DNA from: Ilumatobacter sp. | GTDB taxonomy: Bacteria; Actinomycetota; Acidimicrobiia; Acidimicrobiales; Ilumatobacteraceae | Direction of reading: 5' to 3' | Length of the DNA: 7,797 nt | Assembly: GCA_029263275.1 (NCBI GenBank) | Contig: JAJCXU010000521.1 | Location: forward strand, 1 to 7,797 | In this document: positions 4,888-7,797 of the stretch, in pieces | How positions within the stretch are numbered: position 1 is the first letter of the stretch | Layout: the number at the start of each line of letters is the position of its first letter | Position numbers and translations under genes: made by a program | The notes under the pieces: model-generated | What the model was told of the DNA's origin: nothing | Databases searched by the model: none | What the model saw: only the letters and a program-made list of their open reading frames with translations

Positions 4888-6988
4888 ACGGTTGCGTGGG
4901 GTGGGGGAGAAGAAGCAGGCCTCCTTGGCCAAGGTGGACATCACGAACCTGTTCGATCTCGTCACCACTTATCCCCGTCGGTGGATCGACCGCACCAACG
5001 AAGCGCGCATCGCCGACCTCGTCCCCGGCGAAGAAGCGCTGGTGCTGGTCACGATTCGATCGGTGACGAAACGGACGACACGCAACCGGCGCACGATGGT
5101 CAACGTCAACGTGGGCGACGGATCGGGGCGGATGGATCTGGTCTTCTTTAACCAGCCGTGGCGGGAACGCCAGCTGAAAGAAGGCCTGCACGTCGCGCTG
5201 TACGGCAAGGCCGACACGTATCGAGGCGGGTTGCAGATGTCCAACCCCGTCGTCGACATGATCGGCGACCGCACTGGCAAGATCGTGCCGATCTATCCCC
5301 AGAGCGAGAAGGCGCAGATCAACACCTGGGAGATGGCGGGCTGGGTCGAAGAGACGCTCCGACGATGTGCCGAGCGGGGCATCGCTGACCCGGTACCCGA
5401 ATCGATTCGGCGCCGACTCGGCCTCATCGATCGATCTGACGCGTTTGCGGGCATCCACCTCCCCGATGACATGAAGACGAAGGAACTCGCGCGCTACCGC
5501 CTGGCGTTCGATGAACTGCTCCGCGTTCAGCTCGTCTTGGTCCTTCGCAAGCGATCGTTGGAACGTGAAGCGCTCGGCATCGAGCACGTCGTGGGCGGGG
5601 AGATGGTGCAACGATTCCACGCGGCGCTGCCGTTCCCCATGACTGCAGCACAGGAACGCACGATTGCCGAGATCAATGCCGATCTGGCCAGCGGACATCC
5701 GATGCATCGACTGCTGCAAGGCGACGTCGGATCCGGCAAGACGGTGGTTGCCGTCGCCGCGATGCTGGCCGCAGTCGATGGTGGCCACCAAGGGGCATTG
5801 ATGGCGCCGACCGAAGTGCTGGCCGAGCAGCACGCCACGTCCGTGCGAGCGATGCTCGACGGCATCACGGTGCCGGACCCCGGCAACCTGTTCGGCGATC
5901 GGCCGCTGCGCGTCGAACTCTTGACCAACCGTGTCACCGGTGCCAACCGCAAAGATGTGCTCGCTGGCCTGGCCGATGGATCAGTCGACATCGCGATCGG
6001 TACGCATGCACTTATCCAGGACGCGGTCGACTTCGCCAGCCTCGGCGTGGTCGTGGTCGATGAACAACACCGCTTTGGCGTCGAACAACGCGCGGCCCTA
6101 CGCGAAAAGACCGCCGACGGCGCGGTGCCCGACACGCTCGTGATGACGGCGACACCGATCCCGCGGACCGCGGCGATGACCGTGTACGGCGACCTCGACG
6201 TGAGCGTTCTCGACGAGCTGCCGCCCGGTCGTACGCCGATCGTGACGATGTGGGCCGACGGGCCGCTGATGGAGGCCGGCGTCTGGAACGACATCAAAGA
6301 TGAAGTTGCCGCCGGACGCCAGGCGTACGTGGTGTGTCCACTCGTCGGCGAGAGCGAGAAGCTCGAGGTGGCATCGGCAGAAGAGACGCTCGAGCGACTC
6401 GCGTTCGGTGAGCTCGAAGGTCTGCGTCTCGGTCTGTTGCACGGCAAGCTGCCGTCCGACGAGAAGGAAGCCACGATGGACCAGTTTCGACGTGGTGAGC
6501 TCGACGTCTTGGTGGCGACCACGGTCATCGAGGTCGGCGTCGACGTCCCCAACGCCACCGTGATGGCAATTCTCGATGCGGACCGCTTCGGGATTGCGCA
6601 GCTGCATCAGTTGCGCGGTCGAGTTGGCCGAGGTCAGCACGCATCGACGTGCTGGCTGGTCACTCAGCAGAAGGAAGACGCCGAAGGCAACCCACTGGTC
6701 GGCAACCCGCGCATCGAAGCGCTCGTGGCGACGACCGACGGCTTCGAGTTGGCCGAAGTCGACCTCGACCTGCGCGGCGAAGGCACGCTGATGTCGACCG
6801 CACAGAAGGGGCGGAGCGATCTCAAACTGGCGTCGTTGCGCCGTGATCGCAAACTCATCGAGCTGGCCCGCGAGGCAGCGTTCGAAATCGTCGATGCTGA
6901 TCCTGATTTGGCAGGCCGCCCGGATCTCGCCGACGAACTCGACCTGATCTTCAGCGACCGGGACGAGGAGTTCCTGGCGAAGAGCTGA
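4835..6988 (+). CDS. recG: ATP-dependent DNA helicase RecG
   Basis: This 717-residue protein is RecG, an SF2 translocase that regresses stalled replication forks and processes branched DNA. The N-terminal wedge domain includes VERLRGVGEKK (17-27) and an OB fold (about 65-145). Helicase motifs follow: Q-motif PFPMTAAQ (266-273), Walker A GDVGSGKT (296-303), Ia APTEVLAEQH (324-333), DEQH box (409-412), III TATPIPRT (438-445), V ATTVIEVGVDVPNAT (561-575) and VI QLRGRVGRG (592-600). The C-terminal LDLRGEG (644-650) leads into the translocation motif; the usual LGTRQ-like element reads MSTAQ (653-657), keeping the Gln but not the Arg. The ATG at 4835 is chosen because the frame has a stop at 4796 and no other usual start after it; its ribosome-binding site is poor. 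It ends 3 nt before a convergent small gene. Confidence 0.98.
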   Translation: MAASSPISLRDLSQIPVERLRGVGEKKQASLAKVDITNLFDLVTTYPRRWIDRTNEARIADLVPGEEALVLVTIRSVTKRTTRNRRTMVNVNVGDGSGRMDLVFFNQPWRERQLKEGLHVALYGKADTYRGGLQMSNPVVDMIGDRTGKIVPIYPQSEKAQINTWEMAGWVEETLRRCAERGIADPVPESIRRRLGLIDRSDAFAGIHLPDDMKTKELARYRLAFDELLRVQLVLVLRKRSLEREALGIEHVVGGEMVQRFHAALPFPMTAAQERTIAEINADLASGHPMHRLLQGDVGSGKTVVAVAAMLAAVDGGHQGALMAPTEVLAEQHATSVRAMLDGITVPDPGNLFGDRPLRVELLTNRVTGANRKDVLAGLADGSVDIAIGTHALIQDAVDFASLGVVVVDEQHRFGVEQRAALREKTADGAVPDTLVMTATPIPRTAAMTVYGDLDVSVLDELPPGRTPIVTMWADGPLMEAGVWNDIKDEVAAGRQAYVVCPLVGESEKLEVASAEETLERLAFGELEGLRLGLLHGKLPSDEKEATMDQFRRGELDVLVATTVIEVGVDVPNATVMAILDADRFGIAQLHQLRGRVGRGQHASTCWLVTQQKEDAEGNPLVGNPRIEALVATTDGFELAEVDLDLRGEGTLMSTAQKGRSDLKLASLRRDRKLIELAREAAFEIVDADPDLAGRPDLADELDLIFSDRDEEFLAKS

Positions 6989-6991
6989 CGC

Positions 6992-7201
6992 TCAGAGCCA
7001 GTCGTCGCCTGCGCTGTCGCCACGAGCGGCTTCATCGTCGGCGTCTTCGGGAATCTGCAGGTCCCAGCGGTCAAGGCAGTCTTCGCAGCGGTACGCCACC
7101 CAGTCGCCAGGCAGCCACACGCCGTCTTCGCGCGGCATCGACAGCAGGTGGCACCGGCCACCACAGTCGATGCACGTGATGAGAGCGTCCGGCGTGATCA
7201 T
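6992..7201 (-). CDS. Small zinc-ribbon-like protein, function unknown
   Basis: A 69-residue protein with two CxxC knuckles, C10/C13 (CIDC) and C39/C42 (CEDC), plus C17; the 25-residue gap fits a zinc ribbon. Between them, PGDWVAYRCEDC and the following DRWDL look structured, while the last 20 residues are very acidic and probably disordered. I do not recognise a named family. An in-frame stop sits directly before the ATG at 7201, and the first knuckle lies before the next Met, so the start is fixed. GGGTGA touches the ATG, too close for a normal ribosome-binding site. It converges with recG with 3 nt between stop codons and is divergent from rsmD, sharing the repeat-rich upstream region. Cysteine spacing and codon bias support a real gene. 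Confidence 0.75.
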   Translation of the reverse strand: MITPDALITCIDCGGRCHLLSMPREDGVWLPGDWVAYRCEDCLDRWDLQIPEDADDEAARGDSAGDDWL

Positions 7202-7238
7202 TCACCCAGTCTGCCCCGCCCACGTTCCGTTCCCCGCG

Positions 7239-7352
7239 TCCGGTGAGAGGTGAGATCACCCCAGGAACCGGGAGTTCACCGAAGGGCGATGCGCGAGGCC
7301 GTCGGTGAGATCCCCGTTGACGTGCGGGTCTCACCTCTCACCTCTCACCGGA
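7239..7352. repeat. 17-bp perfect inverted repeat built of GGTGAGA heptamers
   Basis: The left arm TCCGGTGAGAGGTGAGA (7239-7255) is the exact reverse complement of the right arm TCTCACCTCTCACCGGA (7336-7352), with 80 bp between. Outside the arms, similarity continues imperfectly for about 8-9 bp. GGTGAGA occurs at 7242-7248, 7249-7255 and 7304-7310; TCTCACC occurs in perfect tandem at 7329-7335, 7336-7342 and 7343-7349. An inner pair, TCACCGA (7276-7282) and TCGGTGA (7302-7308), is nested inside. No target-site duplication is evident. It could be an operator array serving both divergent genes, or a small repeat element with terminal inverted repeats. Confidence 0.85.
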
Positions 7353-7369
7353 AGCGGAAGGTGGGGTCG

Positions 7370-7375
7370 TATCAT
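7370..7375 (+). promoter_or_regulatory. Candidate -10 element of a leaderless rsmD transcript
   Basis: TATCAT matches TATAAT at five of six positions and ends 7 nt before the rsmD ATG, so the transcript would start at or next to the start codon. The last TCTCACC heptamer (7343-7349) reaches into the place of the -35, where no TTGACA-like sequence is seen. Confidence 0.5.
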
Positions 7376-7382
7376 CGGGGCG

Positions 7383-7797
7383 ATGCGAGTGGTGGCGGGA
7401 GAACTGGGCGGACGCAAGATCGTTGCACCGGAGGGCACGAGCACGCGGCCGACGACCGACCGTGTCCGTGAAGCGATCTTCAACTCGCTCGGCAGCTCAG
7501 GAATCCTCGACGGTGCACTCGTCGCGGATCTGTATGCCGGGAGTGGCGCAATCGGCATCGAAGCCCTGTCGCGAGGTGCGGAGCGCTGCGTGTTCGTCGA
7601 ACGAGACCGGAACGCGCGGTTTGCCCTCGAGGACAACCTCGAGGCGCTCGATCTCGATGACCGGTCCAAAGTGATCAGCTCGGACGTCATGGCCGTGGCC
7701 CCGTCGCTCGACTGCGACATCGTCTTCGCCGACCCGCCCTACGACTTCGAGGAGTGGGAACGCCTCCTCGGACTGGTTCGAGCAGACCTGGTCGTCG
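7383..7797 (+). CDS. rsmD: 16S rRNA (guanine966-N2)-methyltransferase RsmD, N-terminal part (truncated by window end)
   Basis: The first 138 residues of RsmD, which methylates N2 of G966 in 16S rRNA on the small subunit using S-adenosylmethionine. Visible are MRVVAGELGGRKI (1-13), RPTTDRVREAIFNSL (22-36), the cofactor loop DLYAGSGAIGIEALSRGA (49-66), the acidic residue ending motif II in FVERD (71-75), and the catalytic DPPY (117-120). Family members are about 180-200 residues, so some 50 residues lie beyond the window. The ATG at 7383 begins exactly where the conserved RVVAGxxGG segment starts. GGGG (7377-7380) is only 2 nt from the ATG, too close for a usual ribosome-binding site, in line with a leaderless start. 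In many actinobacteria rsmD is followed by coaD; that cannot be checked here. Confidence 0.95.
   Translation, partial: MRVVAGELGGRKIVAPEGTSTRPTTDRVREAIFNSLGSSGILDGALVADLYAGSGAIGIEALSRGAERCVFVERDRNARFALEDNLEALDLDDRSKVISSDVMAVAPSLDCDIVFADPPYDFEEWERLLGLVRADLVV

Larger units (their letters stand above)
7202..7382. other. Divergent promoter region with inverted heptamer repeats
   Basis: These 181 bp separate the zinc-ribbon gene (- strand) from rsmD (+ strand). They hold a perfect 17-bp inverted repeat, an inner 7-bp inverted repeat and six copies of the heptamer TCTCACC/GGTGAGA. No further gene is visible. Confidence 0.8.

Noticed and set aside
5527..6558. 343-codon - strand frame opposite recG, and a 328-codon frame at 4847-5833
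   Set aside because: Both are antisense to well-conserved helicase motifs and have the composition expected of shadow frames in high-GC DNA.
7240..7351. Insertion sequence with terminal inverted repeats
   Set aside because: The 80 bp between the arms cannot encode a transposase and no target-site duplication is visible, so at most it is a non-autonomous element; I left it as an unassigned repeat.
7239..7352. CRISPR array or replication iterons as an explanation for the heptamer repeats
   Set aside because: Units are only 7 bp, with no spacers of uniform length and no cas genes; there is no rep gene, DnaA box cluster or AT-rich segment to support an origin.

Overview
The window is a 7.8 kb stretch of high-GC chromosome from what looks like an actinobacterium. 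The evidence is the codon bias (strong G/C at third positions), a GTP-type PEP carboxykinase, and the gene order rpmB / DAK2-family gene / recG / rsmD, which is familiar from Actinomycetota. A deep lineage such as Acidimicrobiia is my guess; nothing in the window proves it. The large genes are housekeeping genes, so the novelty lies mainly in the intergenic regions and in two small proteins.

Layout. Positions 1-173 are the 3' end of rpmA (ribosomal protein L27, + strand). A strong hairpin terminator separates it from the convergent pckG (246-2033, - strand), which makes phosphoenolpyruvate from oxaloacetate. The 284 bp upstream of pckG hold a sequence matching the catabolite-responsive (LacI/CcpA-type) operator consensus and a direct repeat of TGTTCGA. 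Next come two - strand genes: rpmB (L28, zinc-ribbon form, 2561-2752) and, 15 bp behind it, a small protein that resembles a cold-shock domain with degenerate nucleic-acid motifs (2318-2545).

Divergent from rpmB is a DAK2/YloV/FakA-family gene (probably 2935-4656, + strand), whose likely promoter region carries three tandem 13-bp repeats. After an intergenic region with competing hairpins, a -10-like element and a 21-codon mini-ORF that overlaps the next start, comes recG (4835-6988, + strand). It converges with a 69-residue CxxC/CxxC zinc-ribbon-like protein (6992-7201, - strand). That small gene is divergent from rsmD (7383 to the window end, + strand, truncated). The 181-bp region between them carries a perfect 17-bp inverted repeat built from TCTCACC heptamers.

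How the genes relate: L27 and L28 serve the large ribosomal subunit, RsmD modifies the small-subunit rRNA, and RecG rescues stalled replication forks. The DAK2 protein probably phosphorylates a fatty acid or a related ligand. PEPCK feeds gluconeogenesis. A recurring pattern is a TAnnnT hexamer 7-8 nt before a start codon (DAK2 gene, recG mini-ORF, rsmD), which suggests leaderless transcripts. I see no phage, transposase, CRISPR, tRNA or rRNA in the window.
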